Below, piece after piece: positions 1 to 7,732 of a DNA stretch of 37,692 bases. The stretch covers positions 1 to 37,692 of the forward strand of contig NZ_ANOG01000492.1 in assembly GCF_000346295.1 (NCBI RefSeq), in the 5' to 3' direction. Both the position numbers and the translations under genes were made by a program. The DNA comes from Rhodopirellula maiorica SM1 (GTDB lineage Bacteria > Planctomycetota > Planctomycetia > Pirellulales > Pirellulaceae). Numbering within the stretch: the first letter of the stretch is position 1; every line of letters begins with the position of its first letter. The notes beneath the pieces were generated by a model. It made no database searches, was not told where the DNA came from, and worked only from the letters and a program-made list of their open reading frames with translations.

Positions 1-489
1 GGGGCATTTGTCAAAGGAAGCCAATTGTTCACGTCCAAGATGCTCAAACTCGGCGAAATACTCGCAGTGATCACATGGATTGGACGTATGGTCATCGGCC
101 CGGTCGTCTTCACATCGCTGGACCAATTCCCACATGCCGGGTTGTTCTAGATAGGGGAACAACATGGGCAACCAGTGCCACCCAAGCTCGTTTTGACCGT
201 GCTGCCAGCCGCCGGTCTTGAAGCGGTTACCCGATTCGTCGTAGTTGACGTTGCCAGGCGGAAACGCTCCAAACGCTGACATGTGGTTGTGCATCGCCAA
301 ACCAAACTGCTTCATATTGTTTTGGCACTGCATGCGGCGAGCCGCCTCGCGAGCTGCCTGCACCGCGGGCAACAACAGCCCTACAAGTACGCCAATAATG
401 GCAATCACCACTAACAATTCAACCAACGTAAACGCCGCACGCCGACCAGGCCGCGACAATCGCTTTTTTTGCGTCATCCCAAACAACAT
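1..489 (-). CDS. DUF1559 domain protein with pseudopilin leader (3' end outside window)
   Basis: Only the first 163 codons are present; the C-terminus lies beyond base 1. After a short basic leader (about residues 1-18) comes the type IV pilin/type II secretion methylation motif [19 protein letters not shown], whose hydrophobic helix continues to about residue 40, followed by [18 protein letters not shown]. That is the standard start of the DUF1559 (SBP_bac_10-like) family, which is massively expanded in planctomycetes. The family is presumed to be processed by a prepilin peptidase and to act at the cell surface; its exact role is unknown. The ATG at 489 has an AGGGG-type ribosome site upstream; an ATG four codons further in is also possible. 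The protein is nearly identical to the next gene downstream in coordinate (751-1836), so the two look like a tandem duplication. Confidence 0.9.
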   Translation of the reverse strand, partial: MLFGMTQKKRLSRPGRRAAFTLVELLVVIAIIGVLVGLLLPAVQAAREAARRMQCQNNMKQFGLAMHNHMSAFGAFPPGNVNYDESGNRFKTGGWQHGQNELGWHWLPMLFPYLEQPGMWELVQRCEDDRADDHTSNPCDHCEYFAEFEHLGREQLASFDKCP

Positions 490-630
490 CCGATTCACCC
501 CTGTATTTAGTCATAAAATAGACAGTAACTACGAGCGACCGATTAAACCGGGCGAGTGTTGTCGTTGAAACTACAACGTGTGAAGATTTGCTGAAGAAGA
601 CACGGAATCACGAAAAAGGGACACGCCATG

Positions 631-671
631 AAAACAAAAATCGCTCGCCCGATGTGATACCGGGCGAGCGA
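631..671 (-). terminator. Rho-independent terminator of the second DUF1559 gene
   Basis: The 11-bp perfect arms TCGCTCGCCCG (641-651) and CGGGCGAGCGA (661-671) are separated by 9 bases. On the minus strand the hairpin is followed by TTTTTGTTTT (640-631). It lies about 80 bases after the stop codon of the gene at 751-1836, exactly where its terminator would be expected, and separates it from the paralogue at 1-489. Confidence 0.88.
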
Positions 672-750
672 CTAAAGAGTGCCGAAACCGTGCGGCGATT
701 CACAGTAAAACCGATCCGCCATTCTGACGGCCGAGCCATTACCAATCGAG

Positions 751-1836
751 CTACTGCTGCTTGACGATTTCGCCGTTTTGGGCGGTGCTCATCGGCCTCC
801 AAACGTTTAGGTTATCCACCGAATCCGTGACAAAACGAACGCCTCCGTCCGCCATCAAGACGTTCACACCACCGGTATGGTAACTTCGTGCGGCTGCGTA
901 AATTGCAGCGGTATCCTGCACTTCTTCGCATGCCAAACGCGGCTTCTTTCCATCATCATCGATATCCGCACCACAGGCAGCCAGCACATCTTTTTCGCTT
1001 GAATTGGGATTCAGGAACGTCGAGAAAATGGTGGCGCCCATTGCAGGCGACATCCAAACGCCTCGAATATCGGTTTTTGACTCTGCAGCAATCACTTCGC
1101 TCATCGCGATCGTGTTACTTAGCCCGTCAAGGAAATCACGACTTTTCATCCCGTTGCGATTTTGGAAGCGATCGCCCGCGACGCCGTTTTTGAAAATCTT
1201 CGATTCATCGACATAGTAGGTACCAAACGCACCACGCGTTTCCTTGGATTCCCACGACAACATGTCACCGGAACCCCAGTTCACGGCATAGTTGTTGCCT
1301 TTGGCCAGCGCCTCCAACCCGTAGGCTCCGTCGGAAAACTGGTCCCGTGCAAGCGGTGCCGAGGGGCATGAATCGAACCCGCCAAGTGGCTCACGCCCCA
1401 AGTGGCCCAGTGCCGCACTGTACTCGCAGTGGTCACAGGGATTCATGGCTTGACCAGGAACCGCATCATCACAGCGTTGGACCAATTCCCACAACGCGGG
1501 CTGCTCCATGTAGGGGAACAGCATCGGCAACCAATGCCATCCCAATTCGTCTTGCCCATGCTGCCAACCACCTGTTTTGAACCGATTCTCGTGCTCGTCG
1601 TAGTTGACGTTCCCAGGCGGAAAAGCGCCAAATGCAGACATATGGTTATGCATTGCCAACCCGAATTGCTTCATGTTGTTTTGGCACTGCATGCGGCGTG
1701 CTGCTTCGCGAGCCGCTTGCACGGCAGGCAAAAGGAGTCCTACCAGAACTCCGATGATAGCAATCACGACTAAGAGCTCGACGAGCGTGAATGCCGAACG
1801 CTTGCCGTGAGAAACGCCACGATTTTGTTGACTCAA
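751..1836 (-). CDS. DUF1559 domain protein, tandem paralogue
   Basis: Full-length DUF1559 protein of about 361 residues. The leader MSQQNRGVSHGKRS is followed by the pilin-type motif [19 protein letters not shown] and the [20 protein letters not shown] segment. The C-terminus holds the family's usual end motif: HTGGVNVLMADGGVRFVTDSV and then a WRPMSTAQNGE tail. I place the start at TTG (1836-1834) because GAAGGGATTAAA sits just upstream with good spacing. The open frame continues to another TTG at 1884, but that would give an unusually long leader without a ribosome site. The family is thought to be exported or membrane-anchored; the function is unknown. The first 100 or so residues are almost the same as those of the gene at 1-489, with only scattered substitutions. 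A strong terminator follows the stop. Confidence 0.93.
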   Translation of the reverse strand: MSQQNRGVSHGKRSAFTLVELLVVIAIIGVLVGLLLPAVQAAREAARRMQCQNNMKQFGLAMHNHMSAFGAFPPGNVNYDEHENRFKTGGWQHGQDELGWHWLPMLFPYMEQPALWELVQRCDDAVPGQAMNPCDHCEYSAALGHLGREPLGGFDSCPSAPLARDQFSDGAYGLEALAKGNNYAVNWGSGDMLSWESKETRGAFGTYYVDESKIFKNGVAGDRFQNRNGMKSRDFLDGLSNTIAMSEVIAAESKTDIRGVWMSPAMGATIFSTFLNPNSSEKDVLAACGADIDDDGKKPRLACEEVQDTAAIYAAARSYHTGGVNVLMADGGVRFVTDSVDNLNVWRPMSTAQNGEIVKQQ

Positions 1837-2325
1837 TTTAATCCCTTCATCAGTTACGAATGTTGTTGCGAAAAACGTGGACAACCATCCTTTTGAGAGG
1901 CCTGGTTTTCACACGAGAGTGATGGGGGATTAAAGAGAGCGGAGATTGGTTTTCAGAGTGAACTTCGTGAACGTCTCTTTAAGATTCGCCGGCCAAACGG
2001 AGATGCAGAACCAATGCGGGACTCACTCACCTCCGTGTCAAAACAAGGGGGACGTTGACTCCCGCAAAGAAAAAGCTGGGGCAAAAGAAAACCGAGATTC
2101 TCGCCCACCTCGAAACGGGTAGCCGGCGACATCAGGCTAGGAGGCCGACGCCCAATGCCATCTACTTTAGTAGTGGGACTCCCCAGAGTTCCTGGTGTTT
2201 CAACAGCAAACATGGGAATTATGGCGAATCCCACTACTTGAGCATCCCCCAATGGTTGCCAAAGTAGATGGCATTGGGCCGACGCAGCCCCGGCGGTTGG
2301 CGAGTGTCTACGGGCGCAGCTAGGC
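1837..2325. other. Noncoding region between the DUF1559 pair and the DUF932-like gene
   Basis: About 490 bases without a convincing gene. Short open frames in it show no recognisable protein. It must hold the promoter of the DUF1559 gene (reading left) and the end of the DUF932-like gene (also reading left). Its only clear structure is the long inverted repeat listed separately. Confidence 0.6.
2151..2278. repeat. Long interrupted inverted repeat (MITE/REP-like candidate)
   Basis: CCCAATGCCATCTACTTT (2151-2168) is repeated in exact reverse complement at 2261-2278. A second pair, GTAGTGGGA (2170-2178) and TCCCACTAC (2229-2237), lies inside it. In the left arm the two segments are adjacent, while in the right arm about 23 extra bases separate them, so one arm seems to have gained or lost sequence. 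GGCCGACG and GGCCGACGC also flank the outer arms in direct orientation (2143 and 2278 regions). The structure is too long for a simple terminator and sits downstream of the DUF932-like gene. It may be a small non-autonomous mobile element; copy number elsewhere cannot be judged from here. Confidence 0.7.
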
Positions 2326-3486
2326 CTAGTTCACGCTCTGCCGAATGCCTGAGCCACTTTCGTCTACGAAAAACGCATCAAAATCCGGTGCTCCTTCGGC
2401 GGTCCCCTCCAAATCGTATTCATCGGAGATCAACGTCCCAACGTGAGCTTGCAATCGCCTTGCCCCTTCGGGCAAGGCATGATGCGTGGCAACTTCGCTG
2501 GCAAAGTTGATCAGATCATACACACGCGCTTTACTGGGCAAGATCCGGCGACGTTTGTCGCTGAGTGCCTCGAGATTGGCAAGTCCATACAGTTCACTGA
2601 GGTTGCCCGCCATACTGCGGAAACGACCGATCAAACCATCACGCGTCAATTGTCGCTCACGTTGGGCGCGGTCCAACACGACACCCAACTGCAGACACTC
2701 GTGCACCGATGCCCACGAGGTTTGGCTGGATTCAAATCGCTGGCGAATCGCAGCGTATCCGTCGCCGTTGTCAAATGACTCAAGCGCACGAGCGATACAG
2801 TAATCCATTTTCTTGCCGACGGGGATGTCACTGCGAAACGCCTTGGCGTAACCAATCATGCCGTTTTGACAAACCAGCCGCAGCATCGACAAGAACAACC
2901 GCGGGTGTCCAAAACCATCGACGGGTGTTTCCAAACAGAAGCGGTCGTGAAATTGATCGCCTCCGATCTGCAGCGACCGCGATCCGCCTCGCGGTTGATG
3001 CGTGCTAATCAACAGCCCTTCGTGGTACCGCACATCCGTCCCTCCGAACTGCTCGACCAATTCCGCGATTTCATTGAAACGAATTACCGGCCGCTTCACA
3101 TTGGTAACGGCAAGCAGTGTGCCCTCGGTTTGCTGTTTCCCGCTGGCATGCTCGGCAATACAAAATCGAAAGGCATCGTCGGAGTCTTGTTGACTGATTC
3201 TGGCAAAGACTTCGTCGGGGGTAAAATAGCGGAAGACGTTTTCCGCGATGCCAAAGCGAGTAAAAAACGATCTCCAAAACCGACGTGATGCCGTCACTAA
3301 ACGGCCATCGATCTCGAGATGGCGAAGCTTGACACGGCCATTTTCCGCTCGCTCGACCTTGCGAACCCTCAAATCGGCAACGGTCGCGTGCCCATAGTTA
3401 AAGCGAGGCGAACTTGGCTTTGTAGCGGTGGCGGTAGCGGTAGCGGTAGCGGTAGACAATGAGGGCTGAGCGATTTCGGTAGACAT
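2326..3486 (-). CDS. DUF932-like protein (phage/plasmid LGT-type family)
   Basis: 386 residues, with no signal peptide or membrane segment. Residues 12-22 are a low-complexity TATATATATAT run encoded by a hexanucleotide repeat. The core holds DGFGHPRLFLSMLRLVCQNGMIGY (residues about 190-213, quoted in two parts: DGFGHPRLFLS and MLRLVCQNGMIGY). The R-x-VC-x-NGM element resembles the central motif of DUF932 proteins, a family common on plasmids, phages and integrated elements and of unknown biochemical function. The preceding part (GLLISTHQPRG...LQIGGD) fits the family's N-terminal half less clearly. ATG 3486 has a good AGGAG site. The gene follows the helicase by 72 bases on the same strand, so the two are probably cotranscribed. 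The DUF932 assignment is by eye. Confidence 0.6.
   Translation of the reverse strand: MSTEIAQPSLSTATATATATATKPSSPRFNYGHATVADLRVRKVERAENGRVKLRHLEIDGRLVTASRRFWRSFFTRFGIAENVFRYFTPDEVFARISQQDSDDAFRFCIAEHASGKQQTEGTLLAVTNVKRPVIRFNEIAELVEQFGGTDVRYHEGLLISTHQPRGGSRSLQIGGDQFHDRFCLETPVDGFGHPRLFLSMLRLVCQNGMIGYAKAFRSDIPVGKKMDYCIARALESFDNGDGYAAIRQRFESSQTSWASVHECLQLGVVLDRAQRERQLTRDGLIGRFRSMAGNLSELYGLANLEALSDKRRRILPSKARVYDLINFASEVATHHALPEGARRLQAHVGTLISDEYDLEGTAEGAPDFDAFFVDESGSGIRQSVN
3422..3457. repeat. Hexanucleotide tandem repeat inside the DUF932-like gene
   Basis: Six units of GTAGCG-type sequence (third position varied once, last unit changed to GTAGAC) run from 3422 to 3457. On the minus strand they encode alternating Thr-Ala. 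Six-base units keep the frame, so unit number could vary without breaking the protein. Confidence 0.85.
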
Positions 3487-3558
3487 GATAAGTACTCCTA
3501 AGACAGAAACGGAAAGCGGGCGAGCGGGAACCGAAACACGATTTCGATTCAGCCAGAT

Positions 3559-4791
3559 TCATTGAGCGCGTGAAAACCAAGTCTTGGCGGTTTTACCGCG
3601 ATGCATCGCCACCAATTTCGGTAACGAGACTTCGGCGGCCGCCACTCGGTTGCGAGCGATAGCAGTCATCTGGTTCAACATTCGATTCGGACGGATGCTT
3701 CGCCACCCTTCATCGGTCCACAAATACTGCTCGGCTGCCGCGGCAGTGCGAAGCATCGGATGAGGCGTCCGGTTGCACTGAACCACTTGCTTGATGGGAA
3801 CTCGATGGCTTGACCGCAACACGCGACCCGCCATCTGAATCGTGCACCCTTTGCCGCTGGGACGACAGAACACTGTCTTTAACTCGGGACAATCAAAACC
3901 TTCGGTCAAGATTGCCATGTTGATCAGAACTTGCGTCTCGCCGGAAACAAACGATTCGATCTGCTTCTCGCGATTACTTGTTGCGGTTACCACGGCGCAA
4001 GAGACGCCAGCTTGCCGCAGCAACATGTACAGCAATTCACACTCCGTTCGGCGATGAAAAAAGACGAGCGACCGTCCCCATCGCTCTGGTTCACGAATCA
4101 AAAACTTAGCGACCTCGCTTGGCGTGTATTCGGGAATGGTATAGTGGTGATAAGAACTCAGGTAACCATCGGCGATCAACGATGCAATTCCCGCGTCGCG
4201 AATGACCTGGTCAAAACAGAGCTTGATGCGATCGCTGCGATACGGCGTCGCGGAGAGCCCGAGTGTCCAAGCCGGCTGAATTTGGCTGTGCAGATTCGCC
4301 ATACTGGTTGCCGCATCATGCTGAGCTTCATCGACAACCAACAGATCCACTTTGGGAGGCGATTTTTCGAACATGCTGATCGTCTGCATGCGAACACCGA
4401 AACGACGCCACTGATTTTCGGCTTCGGCTTGAGCTAGCAAATTTCGCCGCATCGCGACCCAGCCCACGCGAGCTCCGGTGGCACGCTGGATGAGCGCGGC
4501 AATCGCCAACCCCATCACCGTCTTGCCGCTGCCGGTTGGGCTTTCGATCAACACGCTGGAGGCTTTGGGGGCGAGTTGTCCATCACGTTTAGTGAACGTT
4601 CCGCCCATCATCCGCACGGCTGATTCGATGATCCGGCGTTGGTACGGCCGCGACTGGACAGTACACCCCGCTAGCAATGCATCGAGCGCCCCGCCGGCAC
4701 CGCGTGAAAATCCCTCGAGCCGCTGGGCATCAAAACGGGATGGCAAACCGAAATCCGACACCGCGGGTGGCTGCACGAGTGAACCTGTCAT
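3559..4791 (-). CDS. Superfamily 2 DEAD/DEAH-type helicase
   Basis: 410 residues carrying the complete set of SF2 motifs: Q-like RPYQRRII (48-55), Walker A ESPTGSGKT (83-91), motif Ia around WVAMRRNLLAQAE, Walker B VVDEAQHD (152-159), motif III LSATPYR (179-185), then motif IV (SLVFFHRRTECE), motif V (NMAILTEGFDCPELK) and motif VI (QMAGRVLRS, 319-327). The DEAQ and RecG/XPB/UvsW-like spacing point to a compact nucleic-acid translocase using ATP. There is no nuclease or extra recognition domain, only a C-terminal tail of about 80 residues. ATG 4791 has GGAGAAGGCG just upstream. The DUF932-like gene follows 72 bases downstream. Whether it acts in repair or as part of a mobile/defence module is not shown by the sequence. 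Confidence 0.88.
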   Translation of the reverse strand: MTGSLVQPPAVSDFGLPSRFDAQRLEGFSRGAGGALDALLAGCTVQSRPYQRRIIESAVRMMGGTFTKRDGQLAPKASSVLIESPTGSGKTVMGLAIAALIQRATGARVGWVAMRRNLLAQAEAENQWRRFGVRMQTISMFEKSPPKVDLLVVDEAQHDAATSMANLHSQIQPAWTLGLSATPYRSDRIKLCFDQVIRDAGIASLIADGYLSSYHHYTIPEYTPSEVAKFLIREPERWGRSLVFFHRRTECELLYMLLRQAGVSCAVVTATSNREKQIESFVSGETQVLINMAILTEGFDCPELKTVFCRPSGKGCTIQMAGRVLRSSHRVPIKQVVQCNRTPHPMLRTAAAAEQYLWTDEGWRSIRPNRMLNQMTAIARNRVAAAEVSLPKLVAMHRGKTAKTWFSRAQ

Positions 4792-4998
4792 CGCCTTCTC
4801 CTCATGAGGATCTGTGAATGTGATCGCAAGTCAGAAGGCATCATTCCCGCGCGTGATGACACGTCCGGTCAACGCGGAAACAAAAAGCAGAATTTTTTTT
4901 GCGACGGGAGCGGCGAACGTGACGAACGATTCGCCGATCAACGCAACAAAAACGACGCCAGAATAGACAGGTGAAACGTCGTAACGATACCGAAGCTT

Positions 4999-5027
4999 TA
5001 GCAGCACAGGCTGGGCCGCTCTGTCAA
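4999..5027 (-). promoter_or_regulatory. Candidate sigma-70 promoter for the helicase/DUF932-like operon
   Basis: On the minus strand a consensus TTGACA (5027-5022) is followed after 17 bases by CTGCTA (5004-4999), or after 18 bases by TGCTAA. It lies between the stop of the DUF2092/TlpA gene and the helicase start, giving a leader of about 200 bases. The -10 match is only moderate. Confidence 0.35.
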
Positions 5028-5042
5028 GAATTTGCAGGTTGC

Positions 5043-6416
5043 CTATTTATCAGCTGGTTCGGCTTCATCAGCTGGCTCGGCGTCCGCCGCGGGTGGTGCA
5101 CTTTCGATGTGCCCTCCAACGCTCAGCACGCTTAGTTCGTCGGTCAATCGTTGCCGCAGTTCGTCCGCACCGGGAAATCCCATGTGTACCGACTCGATCA
5201 CTCCCGACTTGCCGACCACCACGGTTTGCGGGATCGCATCGGCGCGAAACGCATCCGAGATTTTCCCGCCTGGATCCAAGACGACGTCCAAGTCGATGTC
5301 CTGTTTCTCGAGAAAGCTTTTTACCAGCTCAAGATCTTCGCCGACGTTGACGGCAAGAAACACCACGTCTTTGTCGGCGAACTCGCTAGTCACTTCCTGC
5401 AAAACTGGCATCGCGGCAACACACGGGGCACACCAGGTCGCCCAAAAATCGAGCACGATGACTTTGTCTTTCAGACCCTCAAGCGAAACCGGTTGTTCCG
5501 AAAGTCTTTCTCCGATGAAACTCGGTGCTTTCTTCCCTAATAGCGGATGTTCGGCAACTGCACCGGCAACCGATTGGAGATAATCGTCAAGCGACTCGTA
5601 TTCGGTGGCATCTTTGGCTGGACGAAATGCAAACAACGCATTGCTGACCTCGCCACTCATCCGCCAAGAGAGAAAGTCAAACTGAACTTGATACTTGAAT
5701 CCTTGCGGCACTTGAACCTGTTTTGTTGCCCGCAGCATCGCGGTCAAATCGACCAGCAAACGCAGCGGCTTTGTCGGCGTTTCTTCGCTCAACCACAAAT
5801 CCCAGCTGACCGCATCGTCCTGGACACCGTGAATTTGAACGGCTGGAACCCGGCCACGAAATTTGCCCTGGCTGACAATCTCGACCGACTTCATACCGCC
5901 TAGAAAGCTTAGCGAGGGATCGACTCCGGCCAACGACAATGCCATCACAGGTTCAGGATAGGCCCCCATCGCAACGGGCAATTCCACGACCGCTTGCTGC
6001 AGATCCGGATGGTCATCGATTTGGTAATACGCCTCTGGCGAGAGCGCCACCACCATCTCTTTGCCATTCGCATATATACGCGTTCGTTGATCGGGTTCCT
6101 TCAAGTAGATCGTGAACTTGTCGGGATGCTTTGACGCAATTTGGTAGGTCGATTTGCGAGACTCAACCACCTTGCCTTGCACAATTGACTCGGTCAACAT
6201 TTCGACTGTGACACGAGAGACATCCGCCTTGTTGATTGAAGCAAAAAACGGCTCGAGCACCTTGCGAACATCGTCGTTGAGCGTAAACGCAGCAGGCTGT
6301 GACGAATCCGCATTGGCGCCGGATTCTTCGGCCGCCACGGCGTCTTTCGTATCATCGGCTGCCCCAGCAACAACGGGACAGACCAACACGACAATCAAAA
6401 ATAGACGAGCAACCAT
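5043..6416 (-). CDS. DUF2092-TlpA-like thioredoxin fusion, exported
   Basis: 457 residues. A signal peptide (LFLIVVLVCPVVAGA) is followed by a low-complexity linker. Residues about 45-270 look like DUF2092, a LolA-like beta-rich periplasmic domain that in other proteins contacts lipids or lipoproteins. After a linker, residues about 295-420 form a TlpA/ResA-type thioredoxin domain: APSFIGERL, then FWATWCAPCVAAMPVL with the CxxC pair at 329 and 332, and the cis-Pro region DAIPQTVVV. The protein ends in an Ala/Glu/Pro-rich tail. It is likely a periplasmic thiol reductase or oxidase whose N-terminal domain picks the client. I prefer ATG 6416, nine bases after GGGAG; an in-frame TTG two codons earlier sits too close to the site. 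Confidence 0.88.
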   Translation of the reverse strand: MVARLFLIVVLVCPVVAGAADDTKDAVAAEESGANADSSQPAAFTLNDDVRKVLEPFFASINKADVSRVTVEMLTESIVQGKVVESRKSTYQIASKHPDKFTIYLKEPDQRTRIYANGKEMVVALSPEAYYQIDDHPDLQQAVVELPVAMGAYPEPVMALSLAGVDPSLSFLGGMKSVEIVSQGKFRGRVPAVQIHGVQDDAVSWDLWLSEETPTKPLRLLVDLTAMLRATKQVQVPQGFKYQVQFDFLSWRMSGEVSNALFAFRPAKDATEYESLDDYLQSVAGAVAEHPLLGKKAPSFIGERLSEQPVSLEGLKDKVIVLDFWATWCAPCVAAMPVLQEVTSEFADKDVVFLAVNVGEDLELVKSFLEKQDIDLDVVLDPGGKISDAFRADAIPQTVVVGKSGVIESVHMGFPGADELRQRLTDELSVLSVGGHIESAPPAADAEPADEAEPADK

Positions 6417-6507
6417 CTTCAACAGCTCCCAAAATCATGCGTCAAGCGAATGCTCGCATGATAGAGCGATTCAGCAGCGGTGGCTACACGCGAGTCGCAA
6501 GGGCGTC

Positions 6508-7368
6508 TTAATACGTGTCGGGATAGATCACCAGCTCGATGCGGCGATTGGCTGCGCGGCCTGCGGCGGTGGTATTGGGTTGACGCGGATTGTTCGCGCC
6601 TTGCGCCACCGTGAACAACTGATTCGGTGGCATGCCGGCGCGGCGAGTCAGCAACTCGAGCACCCCAGCGGCTTGGCCGGCTGCCAATTGGTGGCTGGTG
6701 GCGACTTGGCCACCGTACAGCGGCGAGTCATCGGTATAGCCTTCGATTCCAATCCGCTGACGTGGAAACAAACTGCGAAGCTGGGCAGCGATCGGATCGA
6801 GCGTCATGGATGCCTGCGGCAGCATTTGATTGGTGCCAGGTTGGAACAATTGGTCCGCCGGAATCACGATGCGAATGACTTCGCCATTCTGTTCGACGGG
6901 GATGCCGCCAAGGTTCAATCGGCTAGCTGCTTGCAGCAGATCCGTGTTCGCTTTGATCGATGCTCCGCCTCGCTGCTGTGCGGACGCCTGGAAACCGCGA
7001 ACTCGGTTCTCCGCTTCATTGGCGGCAATCGAAGCTGACTCTAACTTGGCGCTCGTTTCGGACAGCTGTTTGCGGATTAATTCGAGCTCATCACGATAAA
7101 CCAATGACTGCTGTTCGCTTTGCGCCAATTGGGTATGCAACTGACGATTATTGTCATCAAGCAACTGAACACGTCGGTTTAACTCAGCCAGTCTGGCTTG
7201 GTTAGGGTCGACGGCAGCAGAAGCACCGCCAGGGGCATTCCAAACTCCGCCCGCTGAGGAAGCGAGGTAAGGGTTCTGGCTACATCCGAGCGCACTGGCC
7301 AACGCAACCACGAGCAGTAAGCTGCTCGTTTTTTTCGCGATTGCCAAAGGATTGTAGTTGAAAAACAT
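6508..7368 (-). CDS. OmpA-family (Pal/MotB-like) lipoprotein
   Basis: 286 residues. The N-terminal hydrophobic segment ends in LASALGC, an acceptable though not ideal lipobox, so Cys29 is probably lipidated. Residues about 60-125 are a predicted coiled coil with many Gln, Glu and Leu. The C-terminal 130 residues are an OmpA_C-like peptidoglycan-binding domain: LFQPGTNQML, IGIEGYTDDSP (the family's G-x-TD segment), the HQLAAGQAAGVLELL helix, and the end motif NRRIELVIYP. Such proteins tie the outer membrane or a trans-envelope machine to peptidoglycan. ATG 7368 follows a strong AGGAAGAG site. The gene stands alone on its strand with an 85-base gap to the fusion gene downstream. Confidence 0.9.
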   Translation of the reverse strand: MFFNYNPLAIAKKTSSLLLVVALASALGCSQNPYLASSAGGVWNAPGGASAAVDPNQARLAELNRRVQLLDDNNRQLHTQLAQSEQQSLVYRDELELIRKQLSETSAKLESASIAANEAENRVRGFQASAQQRGGASIKANTDLLQAASRLNLGGIPVEQNGEVIRIVIPADQLFQPGTNQMLPQASMTLDPIAAQLRSLFPRQRIGIEGYTDDSPLYGGQVATSHQLAAGQAAGVLELLTRRAGMPPNQLFTVAQGANNPRQPNTTAAGRAANRRIELVIYPDTY

Positions 7369-7732
7369 TGCTCTTCCTGTGCTGTAAGGCGAAAACCGCC
7401 TAACCCATTTAAGCAGCTACGCAGGATTCTTTCCGTAGATCGATAGTCGCTTTAGCCACGGTTCCGACCTTCAACCGGGGTTAGCGGCCTGTTGATTTAA
7501 TGAGCCGCTCGCGCGTCAGCGCCCTGGTTCCACGCATTACCCGGTGCCTTACGGCCCTCGGCTCACCAATGCGATTTGCATTTCGACTAAATCAACAGTC
7601 TGTTAGCACCCACCGTTTCCTGCCTACCTGCTTAGTGGGAACACTAAAAGCAGCTAACCACCCATGGCAAGATCAATTTTTCGCAAGCAAGCTTTTCCGC
7701 CGACAACCGAGCAAGACAAGCAGATTGAATAC
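7369..7732. other. Noncoding region upstream of the OmpA-like gene
   Basis: 364 bases with no supported gene. It contains the promoter region of the OmpA-like lipoprotein and the inverted-repeat element at 7489-7598. I see no clear terminator for agmatine deiminase. Confidence 0.6.
7489..7598. repeat. 110-bp inverted-repeat element
   Basis: CTGTTGATTTA (7489-7499) is matched exactly in reverse complement by TAAATCAACAG (7588-7598). Just inside, TGAGCCG (7501-7507) pairs with CGGCTCA (7559-7565). The GC-rich interior has the pattern ACCCGGTGCCTTACGGCC. Similar palindromic units recur in intergenic DNA of Rhodopirellula-type genomes as far as I remember; here I can show only the structure. It looks like a REP- or MITE-type dispersed repeat. 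Confidence 0.65.
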
